From Cyanophora paradoxa (taxonomy: Eukaryota; Glaucocystophyceae; Cyanophorales; Cyanophoraceae): DNA of 64,000 nucleotides. The stretch lies in contig QPMI01000179.1 in the NCBI GenBank assembly GCA_004431415.1, forward strand, positions 62,001 to 126,000, in the 5' to 3' direction. The notes beneath the pieces were generated by a model that did no database searches, was not told where the DNA came from, and worked only from the letters and a program-made list of their open reading frames with translations. This document shows, piece by piece, positions 47,463 to 59,200 of this stretch. Position numbers and translations under genes: made by a program. Within the stretch, counting starts at the first letter, position 1; the number at the start of each line of letters is the position of its first letter.

Positions 47463-50400
47463 TCAGGTTACAGCAGCTCCACTTCGGCTCTTCGGCTCCA
47501 CACTGGAGACCCCTGTGAGATTATGGGATTTCAGGGGTCAACTGTCGTCTGCCAATCTGTGTATCTTGTGCGCGAGACAAGAGCACCTTTTCAGCGCTTA
47601 CCACTATCAAAATCAAATCTAGCGCCCTTGATAAAGCCCAGGTACACTTCTCTACTCAGTTAAAAGGTTGGGATCGTTTCCAGGCTTCATGATCAATTCT
47701 CATGATCATCATAAACACTGCATGCATGGGTGCTCAGATGCTCACTGTGACCCATATTGAAACCTAGGGCCCATATTGCAAACACCCCTGAGCATGCTGT
47801 TGGGGGTTGTTGAGGGTGCTAGATTTGATTATGCAGTCGGTTTAAGACAGTTCCAAGTCTGTGCTGCCCTGCGAATTGGCACAAATGAAGTGTGGGCATT
47901 GGGGTCCACTATTGCTTGGCGAGGCAAGAGCACTTTTTCAGCGCTTACCACTATCAAAATCAAATCTAGCGCTCTTGAGAAAGCCCAGGTACACTTCACT
48001 ACTCAGTTAAAAGCTTGGGATCGTTTTCAGGCTTCTTGATCAATTCTCATGATCATCATGAACACTGCATGCATGGGTGCTGAAATGCTCACTGCGAGCC
48101 ATATTGAAACCTAGGGCCCATATCGCATGCACCCCTGAACATGCTGTTGGGGGTTCTCAAGGGCGCTAGATTTGATTATGCAGTCGGTTTAAGACATTTC
48201 CAAGTCTGTGCTGCCCTGCAAATTGGCACAAATGAAGTGTGGGCATTGGGGTCCACTATTGCTTGGCGAGGCAAGAGCACCTTTTCAGCGCTTACCACTA
48301 TCAAAATCAAATCTAGCGCTCTTGATATAGCCCAGGTACACTTCTCTTCTCAGTTAAAAGGTTGGGATCGTTTTCAGGCTTCATCAATTCTCATGATCAT
48401 CATAAACACTGCATGCATGGGTGCTGAGATGCTCACTGCGAGCCATATTGAAACCTAGGGCCCATATTGCATGCACCCCTGAACATGCTGTTGGGGGTTC
48501 TCAAGGGGGCTAGATTTGATTATGTGGTAGGTTTAAGACAAGCGACACAGCTCCGTGACTGTGGTTGAGACGCTGACCTTGTTTAACCAGTAAATGTACC
48601 GGGGCCCCTTGATGTTCTCTTTGGTGTAGTACTGTGTGTTGTTGTGCTTTGGGGGCTGAGCGGCCATCGCCCAGAACAGCAGCTCCACTTCCGCAATCTG
48701 TGGGTTAGTTAACCCCTGGCACTTCGGCATTCAGGTTACAGCAGCTCCACTTCGGCTCTTTGGCTCCACACTGGAGACCCCTGTGAGATTATGGGATTTC
48801 AGGGGTCAACTGCTGTCTGCCAATCTGTGTATCTTGTGCGCGAGACAAGAGCACCTTTTCAACGCTTACCACTATCAAAATCAAATCTAGCGCCCTTGAT
48901 AAAGCCCAGGTACACTTCTGTACTCAGTTAAAAGGTTGGGATCGTTTTCAGGCTTCATGATCAATTCTCATGATCGTCATGAACACTGCATGCATGGGTG
49001 CTCAGATGCTCACTGCGAGCCATATTGAAACCTAGGGCCCATATCGCATGCACCCCTGAACATGCTGTTGGGGGTTCTCGAGGGCGCTAGATTTGATTAC
49101 GCAGTCGGTTTAAGACAGTTCCAAGTCTGTGCTGCCCTGCCAATAGGCACAAATGAAGTGTGGGCATTGGGTCCACTATTGCTTGGCGAGGCAAGAGCAC
49201 CTTTTCAGCGCTTACCACTATCAAAATCAAATCTAGCGCTCTTGATAAAGCCCAGGTACACTTCTCTACTCAGTTAAAGGTTGGGATCGTTTTCAGGCTT
49301 CATCAATTCTCATGATCATCATAAACACTGCATGCATGGGTGCTGAGATGCTCACTGCGAGCCATATTGAAACCTAGGGCCCATATCGCATGCACCCCTG
49401 AACATGCTGTTGGGGGTTCCCGAGGGTGCTAGATTTGATTATGCAGTCCGTTTAAGACATGCGACGCAGCTCCGTGACTGTGGTTGAGATGCCGACCTTG
49501 TTGAACCAGTAAATGTACAGGGGCCCCTTGATGGTCTCTTTGGTGTAGTACTGTGTGTTGTTGCGCTTTGGGGGCTGAGTGGCCGTCGCCCAGAACAGCA
49601 GCTCCATTTCAGCAATCTGTGGGTTACCCCTTCAGCACTTCGGCACTCAGGTTAGCAGCTCCACTTCGGCACTTCGGCTCCACACTGGAGACCCCTGTGA
49701 GATTATGGGATTTCAGGGGTCAACTGCTGTCTGCCAATCTGTGTATCTTGTGCGCGAGACAAGAGCACCTTTTCAACGCTTACCACTATCAAAATCAAAT
49801 CTAGCGCCCTTGATAAAGCCCAGGTACACTTCTGTACTCAGTTAAAAGGTTGGGATCGTTTTCAGGCTTCATGATCAATTCTCATGATCGTCATGAACAC
49901 TGCATGCATGGGTGCTCAGATGCTCACTGCGAGCCATATTGAAACCTAGGGCCCATATCGCATGCACCCCTGAACATGCTGTTGGGGGTTCTCGAGGGCG
50001 CTAGATTTGATTACGCAGTCGGTTTAAGACAGTTCCAAGTCTGTGCTGCCCTGCCAATAGGCACAAATGAAGTGTGGGCATTGGGGTCCACTATTGCTTG
50101 GCGAGGCAAGAGCACCTTTTCAGCGCTTACCACTATCAAAATCAAATCTAGCGCTCTTGATAAAGCCCAGGTACACTTCTCTACTCAGTTAAAGGTTGGG
50201 ATCGTTTTCAGGCTTCATCAATTCTCATGATCATCATAAACACTGCATGCATGGGTGCTGAGATGCTCACTGCGAGCCATATTGAAACCTAGGGCCCATA
50301 TCGCATGCACCCCTGAACATGCTGTTGGGGGTTCCCGAGGGTGCTAGATTTGATTATGCAGTCCGTTTAAGACATGCGACGCAGCTCCGTGACTGTGGTT

Positions 50401-52372
50401 GAGATGCCGACCTTGTTGAACCAGTAAATGTACAGGGGCCCCTTGATGGTCTCTTTGGTGTAGTACTGTGTGTTGTTGCGCTTTGGGGGCTGAGTGGCCG
50501 TCGCCCAGAACAGCAGCTCCATTTCAGCAATCTGTGGGTTACCCCTTCAGCACTTCGGCACTCAGGTTAGCAGCTCCACTTCGGCACTTCGGCTCCACAC
50601 TGGAGACCCCTGTGAGATTATGGGATTTCAGGGGTCAACTGCTGTCTGCCAATCTGTGTATCTTGTGCGCGAGACAAGAGCACCATTTCAGCGCTTACCA
50701 CTATCAAAATCAAATCTAGCGCCCTTGATAAAGCCCAGGTACACTTCTCTACTCAGTTAAAAGGTTGGGATCGTTCCCAGACTTCATGATCAATTCTCAT
50801 GATCATCATGAACACTGCATGCATGGGTGCTCAGATGCTCACTGCGACCCATATTGAAACCTAGGGCCCATATTGCAAACCCCCCTGAGCATGCTGTTGG
50901 GGGTTCTCGAGGACGCTGAATTTGATTATGCAGTCGGTTTAAGACAGTTCCAAGTCTGTGCTGCCCTGCCAATAGGCACAAATGAAGTGTGGGCATTGGG
51001 GTCCACTATTGCTTGGCGAGGCAAGAGCACCTTTTCAGCGCTTACCACTATCAAAATCAAATCTAGCGCTCTTGATAAAGCCTAGGTACACTTCTCTACT
51101 CAGTTAAAGGTTGGGATCGTTTTCAGGCTTCATCAATTCTCATGATCATCATGAACACTGCATGCATGGGTGCTGAGATGCTCACTGCGAGCCATATTGA
51201 AACCTAGGGCCCATATCGCATGCACCCCTGAACATGCTGTTGGGGGTTCCCGAGGGCGCTAGATTTGATTATGCATGCGGTTTAAGACAAGCGACGCAGC
51301 ATTGTGACTGTGGTTGAGATGCTGACCTTGTTGAACCAGTAAATGTACAGGGGCCCCTTGATGGTCTCTTTGGTGCAGTACTGTGTGTTGTTGCGCTTTG
51401 GGGGCTGAGTGGCCGTCGCCCAGAACAGCAGCTCCATTTCAGCAATCTGTGGGTTACCCCTTCAGCACTTCGGCACTCAGGTTAGCAGCTCCACTTCGGC
51501 ACTTCGGCTCCACACTGGAGACCCCTGTGAGATTATGGGATTTCAGGGGTCAACTGCTGTCTGCCAATCTGTGTATCTTGAGCGCGAGACAAGAGCACCA
51601 TTTCAGCGCTTACCACTATCAAAATCAAATCTAGCGCCCTTGATATAGCCCAGGTACACTTCTCTACTCAGTTAAAAGGTTGGGATCGTTCCCAGACTTC
51701 ATGATCAATTCTCATGATCATCATGAACACTGCATGCATGGGTGCTCAGATGCTCACTGCGACCCATATTGAAACCTAGGGCCCATATTGCAAACACCCC
51801 TGAGCATGCTGTTGGGGGTTTGTGAGGACGCTGAATTTGATTATGCAGTCGGTTTAAGACAGTTCCAAGTCTGTGCTACCATGCAAATCGGCACAAATGA
51901 AGTGTTGGCAATTGGGGCCCACTATTGCTTGGGGAGGCAAGAGCACCTTTTCAGCGCTTACCACTATCAAAATCAAATCTAGCGCTCTTGATAAAGCCCA
52001 GGTACACTTCTCTTCTCAGTTAAAGGTTGGGATCGTTTTCAGGCTTCATCAATTCTCATGATCATCATGAACACTGCATGCATGGGTGCTGAAATGCTCA
52101 CTGCGAGCCATATTGAAACCTAGGGCCCATATCGCATGCACCCCTGAACATGCTGTTGGGGGTTCCCGAGGGCGCTAGATTTGATTATGCATGCGGTTTA
52201 AGACAAGCGACGCAGCATTGTGACTGTGGTTGAGATGCTGACCTTGTTGAACCAGTAAATGTACAGGGGCCCCTTGATGGTCTCTTTGGTGTAGTACTGT
52301 GTGTTGTTGCGCTTTGGGGGCTGAGTGGCCGTCGCCCAGAACAGCAGCTCCATTTCAGCAATCTGTGGGTTA

Positions 52373-52397
52373 AAAAAGAAGAGTATGTATAAGACAC
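52373..52397 (-). mobile_element. 25-bp LINE/SINE-tail insertion with 8-bp target duplication
   Basis: Compared with the same place in neighbouring units (for example 51455-51470), this unit has 33 extra bp: 25 bp of novel sequence plus a second GTGGGTTA. GTGGGTTA stands at 52365-52372 and again at 52398-52405. The inserted AGAAGAGTATGTATAAGACAC is exactly the 3' tail signature of the LINE at 4141-4166. It is best read as a minimal retroposition of the tail. Confidence 0.8.
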
Positions 52398-53826
52398 GTG
52401 GGTTACCCCTTCAGCACTTCGGCACTCAGGTTAGCAGCTCCACTTCGGCACTTCGGCTCCACACTGGAGACCCCTGTGAGATTATGGGATTTCAGGGGTC
52501 AACTGCTGTCTGCCAATCTGTGTATCTTGAGCGCGAGACAAGAGCACCATTTCAGCGCTTACCACTATCAAAATCAAATCTAGCGCCCTTGATATAGCCC
52601 AGGTACACTTCTCTACTCAGTTAAAAGGTTGGGATCGTTCCCAGACTTCATGATCAATTCTCATGATCATCATGAACACTGCATGCATGGGTGCTCAGAT
52701 GCTCACTGCGACCCATATTGAAACCTAGGGCCCATATTGCAAACACCCCTGAGCATGCTGTTGGGGGTTTGTGAGGACGCTGAATTTGATTATGCAGTCG
52801 GTTTAAGACAGTTCCAAGTCTGTGCTACCATGCAAATCGGCACAAATGAAGTGTTGGCAATTGGGGCCCACTATTGCTTGGGGAGGCAAGAGCACCTTTT
52901 CAGCGCTTACCACTATCAAAATCGAATCAAGCGCCCTCGATATACGCCAGGTACACTTCTCGAGTCAGTTAAAAGGTCGGGATCTTTTCCGGGCATCATG
53001 ATCAATTCTCATGAACACCATGACCAATGCATGCATGGGTGCTGAGATGCTCACTGCGACCCATATTGAAACCTAGGGCCCATATCGCATGCACCCCTGA
53101 ACATGCTGTTGGGGGTTCTCAAGGGCGCTAGATTTGATTATGCAGTCGGTTTAAGACATTTCCAAGTCTGTGCTGCCCTGCAAATTGGCACAAATGAAGT
53201 GTGGGCATTGGGGTCCACTATTGCTTGGCGAGGCAAGAGCACCTTTTCAGCGCTTACCACTATCAAAATCAAATCTAGCGCTCTTGATAAAGCCCAGGTA
53301 CACTTCACTACTCAGTTAAAAGCTTGGGATCGTTTTCAGGCTTCTTGATCAATTCTCATGATCATCATGAACACTGCATGCATGGGTGCTGAAATGCTCA
53401 CTGCGAGCCGTATTGAAACCTAGGGCCCATATCGCATGCACCCCTGAGCATGCTGTTGGGGGTTCTCCAGGGCGGACTTGATTCGAATTGACACCCCTGA
53501 ACCCGCTGTTGGGGGTTCTCGAGGGCGCTAGATTTGATTATGCAGTCGGTTTAAGACAGTTCCAAGTCTGTGCTGCCCTGCAAATTGGTAGGAATGAAGT
53601 GTGGGCATTGGAGTCCACTATTGCTGGCGAGGCAAGAGCACCTTTTCAGCGCTTACCACCATCAAAATCAAATCTAGCACTCTTGATGTAGCCCAGGTAC
53701 ACTTCTCTCTACTCAGTTAAAATGTCGGGATCGTTTCCAGACTTCATGATCAATTCTCATGATCATCATAAACACTGCATGCATGGGTGCTCAGATGCTC
53801 ACTGCGAGCCATATTGAAACCTAGGG

Positions 53827-54188
53827 TTCGGATTCCCTCGACTTGTCGCTCTGACAAGTTGTCCCCTCGCTACACTGAGCCATGGATTATCTTGAAGGTA
53901 GTTTCTCATGGCAAAGGTGTTACTTTTCTTGCGGAGTATGTTGGACCTAAGGCCCACAATGCGCCCAAATTGAAATCTCGCATTATGGTTCACGCTTCCA
54001 AGATGGTGCCTTGGACTGAGTAGTTTCTTTCTTTACTTATTGGCGAGCGAGGAGGTCGCCTTTTCTTACTACAGAGCGAGTTGAGCTGAAGCGTAGTTCG
54101 CCTAAGTCAGTGTGTCTTAGTACCCCCTGATGTACCCAAGATCAGCCTGATGTACGGGGGCTTGCCCCTCAGTTGGTGTGTTGGGTGA
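53827..54188 (+). pseudogene. Gypsy integrase C-terminus with adjoining LTR start
   Basis: Plus-strand product with RIPSTCRSDKLSPRYTEPWI, KVVSHGKGVTFLAEYVGPKA and VHASKMVPWTE ending at a TAG (54021), matching 60839-60639 of the minus-strand copy. The following 160 bp match its 3' UTR and the start of the LTR (CCTGATGTAC repeated twice, GCTTGCCCCTCAGTTG). Sequence changes abruptly at 54189. GPW has become EPW in the GPY/F-like block. Confidence 0.7.
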
Positions 54189-55469
54189 TACATTGACCCC
54201 AGCAAGATTTCAATCGATTTCTTCGCGTTTTTCACGAATTTCGTCCCGCAGGAGCTGGCTGACACATACAGAGCCCGCATCAGCGACTGGATGTCCGCAG
54301 AACCCGACTGCACATTGGAGGAGGTGCATTTGGGCGGGACGTCGGTCTTTGGGAACCGCACAGCGACGGAAAGCGACGACGAAAATGAAGAGCTGGTGGA
54401 AGACGACGAAGAATTGGAGGATTCAGCGAGAACGTCCCCAATGGTGAGCAAATACACGGATTACGAAATTAATCCCGACGCTAAAACACTGGCCGAGCTC
54501 ATAAAATACCCAGATTTGCAGTCCAGCAACGCCTGCGCATATGATGCAATTATCCAGGCATACACACCGTCATTTGAGTGCACCCGCAAGGCTCGGAAGC
54601 CCAGGTACAGGAACGTAGAGCTGTCCTACGACTGGCTAGTCCAGTTCTTCCACGGCCGCCTGCGACAGGAAGGTGACAGCATGGGGCTTACGCTGAAACA
54701 GTTCACTAAGTTCTTTGAAACGTATTCGCTGGGGCTCAAAGATAACTTGCAGTCGCTGAAAAAGAAGCTGAGCATGATAGAGGACCGTCGGGAGGACGTA
54801 GAAGAAACATCCGCGAGGAAAACCAACTACCACATTGCGAAAGCAGACGAAAAGGAGAACTTTCTCTATGCAGAGACGCTCAACGATTTAATCTCTGTGA
54901 TGCCAGCGGACCATAGTGAAGCTACGTTCATCAAAATCAATTATAACGACAGCCTGGACAACCTCCTATTTGGTTGCCTGAAAGTGATGTTGTATGAGCC
55001 AAACGTGACCATCAATAAATCGGGCCGCGTTTCTTCGCTCACAATCAAAGCAGGTGGCCGTCTGTTTGTGATAGGTAATTATATGGTGCCCAAAGAGAAC
55101 GACCCCGACCCGTTTACGCCGGCCGAAGTATTTGACCAGGCGCATTTCGAAAAATTGCGCGAAATTGACGAGATGTTCAAGCAGTTGCTAATCAACCCTG
55201 TGAACATTAGCAGGCTCGCGCCAGATGTGCGTGAGACCGTGAGGGTGGGCATGCAAAGCGCTCTGTGTGGGCTACTGCAAGATACAGCCCCGTTCAATTG
55301 CACTGCCGTGGACGTCGCAAAGGACTATCCGGCCATGCTGAACCGCATGGAGTACATCCCGACTTTCAACGAATTTGACCGCTTCTGCCCCCGTACGCAA
55401 TTTACTACGTGGCTTGCACGGATTTTGCGGGGCTCAGCGCAGCAAAGCACTGCATGGATGGTTGCTTAG
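54189..55469 (+). pseudogene. captured ORF fragment, possible family-B DNA polymerase N-terminal part
   Basis: Open from 54189 (after TGA at 54186) with ATG at 54291; 426 codons, of which the last ~10 are array-B sequence. The open frame before the ATG also looks coding, so the true start is missing. Residues (from the ATG) about 80-90 contain SNACAYDAIIQAY, followed by a basic patch and GLTLKQFTKFFETY. Near 365-385 VDVAKDYPAMLNRM then IPTFNEFDRF resemble motif A of viral, plasmid or transposon family-B polymerases (D...K.Y...L, then a PxFxxFD block). Motifs B and C (YxDTD) are not present. The base composition is more balanced than in the surrounding repeats. Assignment is tentative. Confidence 0.4.
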
Positions 55470-56079
55470 ATGCTTATTGCCAGTCATCTTCAAACCTAGG
55501 GTCCATATCTCATACACCCCTGAGCGTGCTGTTGGGGGTTCTCAAGGGGGCTAGATTTGATAATGCAGTCGTTTTAAGACAAGCGACGCAGCTCCGTGAC
55601 TGTGGTTGAGATGCTGACCTTGTTGAACCAGTAAATGTACCAGGGCCCCTTGATGGTCTCTTTGGTGTAATACTGTGTGTTGTTGTGCTTTGGGGGCTCG
55701 TTTTGTTTTTCAGGCTTCATGATCAATTCTCATGATCATCATGAACACTGCATGCATGGGTGCTCAGATGCTCACTGCGACCCATATTGAAACCTAGGGC
55801 CCATATTGCAAACACCCCTGAGCATGCTGTTGGGGGTTTGCGAGGACGCTGAATTTGATTATGCAGTCGGTTTAAGACGGTTGAGTGTCTGTGCTACCAT
55901 GCAAATCGGCACAAATGAAGTGTTGGCAATTGGGGCCCACTATTGCTTGGGGAGGCAAGAGCACCTTTTATAGCGCTTACCACTATCAAAATCGAATCAA
56001 GCGCCCTCGATATTGGCCAGGTACACTTCTCGAGTCAGTTAAAAGGTCGGGATCTTTTCCGGGCATCATGATCAATTCT
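55436..56079 (+). repeat. array B remnant
   Basis: One rearranged long unit and one short unit of array B, with core landmarks CATGCATGGGTGCTC (55753) and GGTTTAAGAC (55870). They run to the exact insertion point of the Gypsy element at 56080. Confidence 0.85.
56076..56079. repeat. target-site duplication TTCT, left
   Basis: Matches 60139-60142. Uninterrupted array units read CAATTCTCATG at this place. Confidence 0.8.
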
Positions 56080-56191
56080 TGCAAGCGCAAGGGCTTATGC
56101 AGTGGTAGACTTTGTTTTTTTGTATTATCAGAACCCAAGATTAACAACCCCCTACACCTTACATGCACTAGCAGTAGCGGGGGGGCTATCA
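56080..56191 (-). repeat. 3' LTR (left end)
   Basis: 112 bp from TGCAAGCGCAAGG to GGCTATCA on the plus strand. Direct repeat of 60028-60138, with one extra G in the run before CTATCA. Confidence 0.92.
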
Positions 56192-56203
56192 CCCCCTCTC
56201 CGC
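56192..56203 (-). other. polypurine tract
   Basis: On the minus strand GCGGAGAGGGGG lies directly before the 3' LTR, the expected primer site for plus-strand DNA synthesis. It overlaps the end of the gag-pol stop codon by one base. Confidence 0.75.
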
Positions 56204-59200
56204 TAGCTCTGCGCTACAAAAGAACGCAAACGATCAACGTGCGCGACGAAAGGATACTTTGGCCGCGATGGATCCCATAGAAGATAATTAACCGCAGAAG
56301 TTTGTTTCAATATCGCATACGGTCCCGTGAATCTTGGCTGAAAGCCAAGCAGGATCACGCAGAAGGACCATGTCGTCAATTTTGAATTCAGTCCAATCGT
56401 CTTTCGCATAGATGAAGGAATGACCACACGCATCATCCCGTGCGAAGGTGCAAAAAGGAGGATGCCATTCTTATCCAGCTTATAGAAATTAGAGATTTTG
56501 TTGACTTGATCATCAGTACTGGGATGGCCTTCCAAAACATTGATAATAGCCTTGCAGAAATTGTCAGAACGTTGAGCCTCAAACAGAACTGAAAATTTGT
56601 CATCATGCATTAGAATTTCCAAGCTCAAGATGTCTTTAAAGTCGTCCACATGTTCGACAGGGTACCTAGAAGGTCCATCTGCTCGATTTACAATTCCCTT
56701 TCTGTATTTGATGTCCAAATCGTACTGTTGAATAAGTGTTGCCCAACGTGCCAACTTCCCCTTGTCAGGCTTCAAGTTGAGAAGCCATTCGAGAGCTTTG
56801 CAATCCGTATACAATATAGATTTTGGAGCTCCTTTCAAATAATGGTCCCACTTGTGAAGACAATCCACCACCGCTGCACATTCAGCTTCAGTAGCAGGCA
56901 TATTCTTTTCCGAATTTTTCCATTTTCTGCTGTAGAAATAAACTGGTTTGAGTACTCCATCATGCTCTTGCGATAGTATTCCGCCAATGCCTTTATCACT
57001 AGCATCCGTTTCTAAAACGAAGGCTTTATTAAAATCTGGATAATGCAACATAGTTGCCGCTAACAAATCATTTTTGACTTTATCAAAAGCAGATTGTTGA
57101 TCTGAAGTCCAATGCCAACTGACATCCTTTTGAGTGAGATCATCAAGAATGGATGTGGTTTTTGAAAAATCCTTCACATTATCCCTGTAATAGTTGCATG
57201 TTCCAAGAAAAGACCGCATACTGGAAGCATTTGTTGGCAGAGGAAACTCTTTGATGGCCCTGATCTTTTCAGGGTCGGGTCTTCTGCCATCCTTGCAGAC
57301 AATATGTCCCAAAAATTTGAGTTCCTTCTTGAAGAAATGACATTTAGAGGGTTTTAATTTAGTATTGTTCTTCCTTAGCCGGTTGAACACAAGTTGCAAA
57401 TCTCGACAATGAGCGTCGAACGACTTTGAGAAGGTAATCAAATCATCGACAAAAATCAGAACTGAAATCCACAAATAGTCATTAAACATTCCCTCCATTA
57501 TGCGCTGGAAGGTGGGAGGGGTATTGGTCAAGCCCATTGCCATAACATTCATCTGAAAAAGACCAAAAGGAGTCTTGAAGGCTGTTTTCTCCTTATCTTC
57601 CGGCTTCATTTTGACCTGCCAGAAGCCCGATGCAAAATCCATGTTGGAAAAATACTCGTTGCCTTGCAGAGCATCAAGCATATCTTGAATTTTTGGAAGT
57701 GGATAAACATCCCTTTTGGTGACAGCATTCAACTGACGATAATCTGTAACGAGACGTTTCTCATCTGTGCCGTGCTTGGAAACAAAGAATGCAGGTGCAG
57801 CCCAAGGAGATTCACTGGGCTCTGCAATGTTCCTGCGAATGAGATCTTCCAGAGTGATTTTAAACAATTCGCGGTCCTTAGGAGAGTAATTCATGTGTCG
57901 TGCATTGATAGGGTGAGCATTGCCAATATCAATTGCATGATGTCCAGGCAAACACTTCAAAGGGTCAAATATAAACTTGTCTACAAACAGATCACAATTA
58001 TTCTTCAATAGGGACTCCATCATCTGCCTCTGCTCCTTCGAATCACCAGAATGTCCAAAATCCAAGTCCTTCTTTATTTTCTCGAAATAGGATTTATCAA
58101 AGCTGGGATCGATAGTTGAAACTTCGTTTTTGTAAAACTTGTCCTTGGGCCAAACTTCCAGTTGCATCACATCAAACTCAACCAGGGACTGCCAATTGCC
58201 AACTTCCATTCCAGCAGGTAAAACAGTATCCTCGTCCCTCATGTTGTAGATAACTGCCCAACAATAACCATTACCCATCGTCTGTATTCCAGAAACCGCA
58301 AAGATTCCAGGCTCTAACTCTAAACTGTCGAATAGTATTATTCCATCACCATCAGCAGTGTTGGAGGAAAGGGCAACTTTAACTCCACATGCAGCAGGTA
58401 GAGACACAGTATTGTTTAGCTTAAGGCGAGTATTCTTGCCCAACTCTATTGGAACCTGCAAATTCTTGTCAATTTTTGATGTCACACACCCCTCAGAAAA
58501 AGACACATCAACTTGGTTCTTGATCAGATAGTCTCTTCCCAAAATAACATCATGAGCAAGCTTATCCACTACAACTACAGGTTCCTTCGTTTTCAAAGAT
58601 CCAAGCTCCATAGTTACTTGCATTCTACCGACAGCTTCTACAACATTGTTGTTGAATCCTTTAAGTTTGGGCACAGTGGCATCAGAGAGCAGTGCTGGTT
58701 TCTCTGAGGCTTGATTTAACAAACTCAATGTAGCTAGCGAGACATCAGCTCCGGAATCCAGCAGTGCTTTAGTCCTCACACCTTGGATGGAGATTGTAAC
58801 TGTGCCTTCCCTTGGGCAAAGTCGTATGAGCTGCTGCTTTGTGTACACTTTTTTTTCCCTAACCGAGTACCCAGAGTTGGTTTCATTAGACACATTTTCC
58901 TCAACATCTTCCTGGACATTATTTACCTGGCGGGCAGGGCGCTGATTTACAATCTGGGGGCGATAAGAACCTCTCTGCTGAAACCTGCCTCGATTGGGTC
59001 CGGAATAACCACGAGATCCATAATAAGGTGTCCGAGGTGGCGCCCCAGGCCTATTTTGACACTGATCCGGATCGTGCCAGGAGAACAAATCCAGAAACCG
59101 TCCACAATGTGGGCATCCAGGCCGTGACCCAGCAGATCCAGAAGGCACATTTCCAATGTTAATTCCTACATTACCAACATTTCCCAGCCGATTTGTTGCA

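Larger units (their letters stand above)
44572..53818 (+). repeat. tandem array B, ~915-bp dimeric higher-order repeat
   Basis: A conserved core (AGAGCACC...GCGCTTACCACTATC through CATGCATGGGTGCT to GGTTTAAGAC) alternates with a short linker (unit ~348 bp) or a long linker (unit ~570 bp). Core starts lie at about 45385, 45732, 46302, 46660, 47007, 47579, 47927, 48276, 48847, 49194, 49761, 50110, 50682, 51027, 51591, 51940, 52540, 52888, 53237 and 53634. From 48847 on long and short units mostly alternate, giving a 913-918 bp dimer; identical ORF starts at 49553, 50468 and 51383 are exactly 915 bp apart. The core holds the palindromes TGATCA and TGCATGCA. Confidence 0.92.

Noticed and set aside
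44572-53818. CRISPR-like array
   Set aside because: Units are hundreds of bp long and contiguous, with no short constant repeats separated by unique spacers; the context is eukaryotic.
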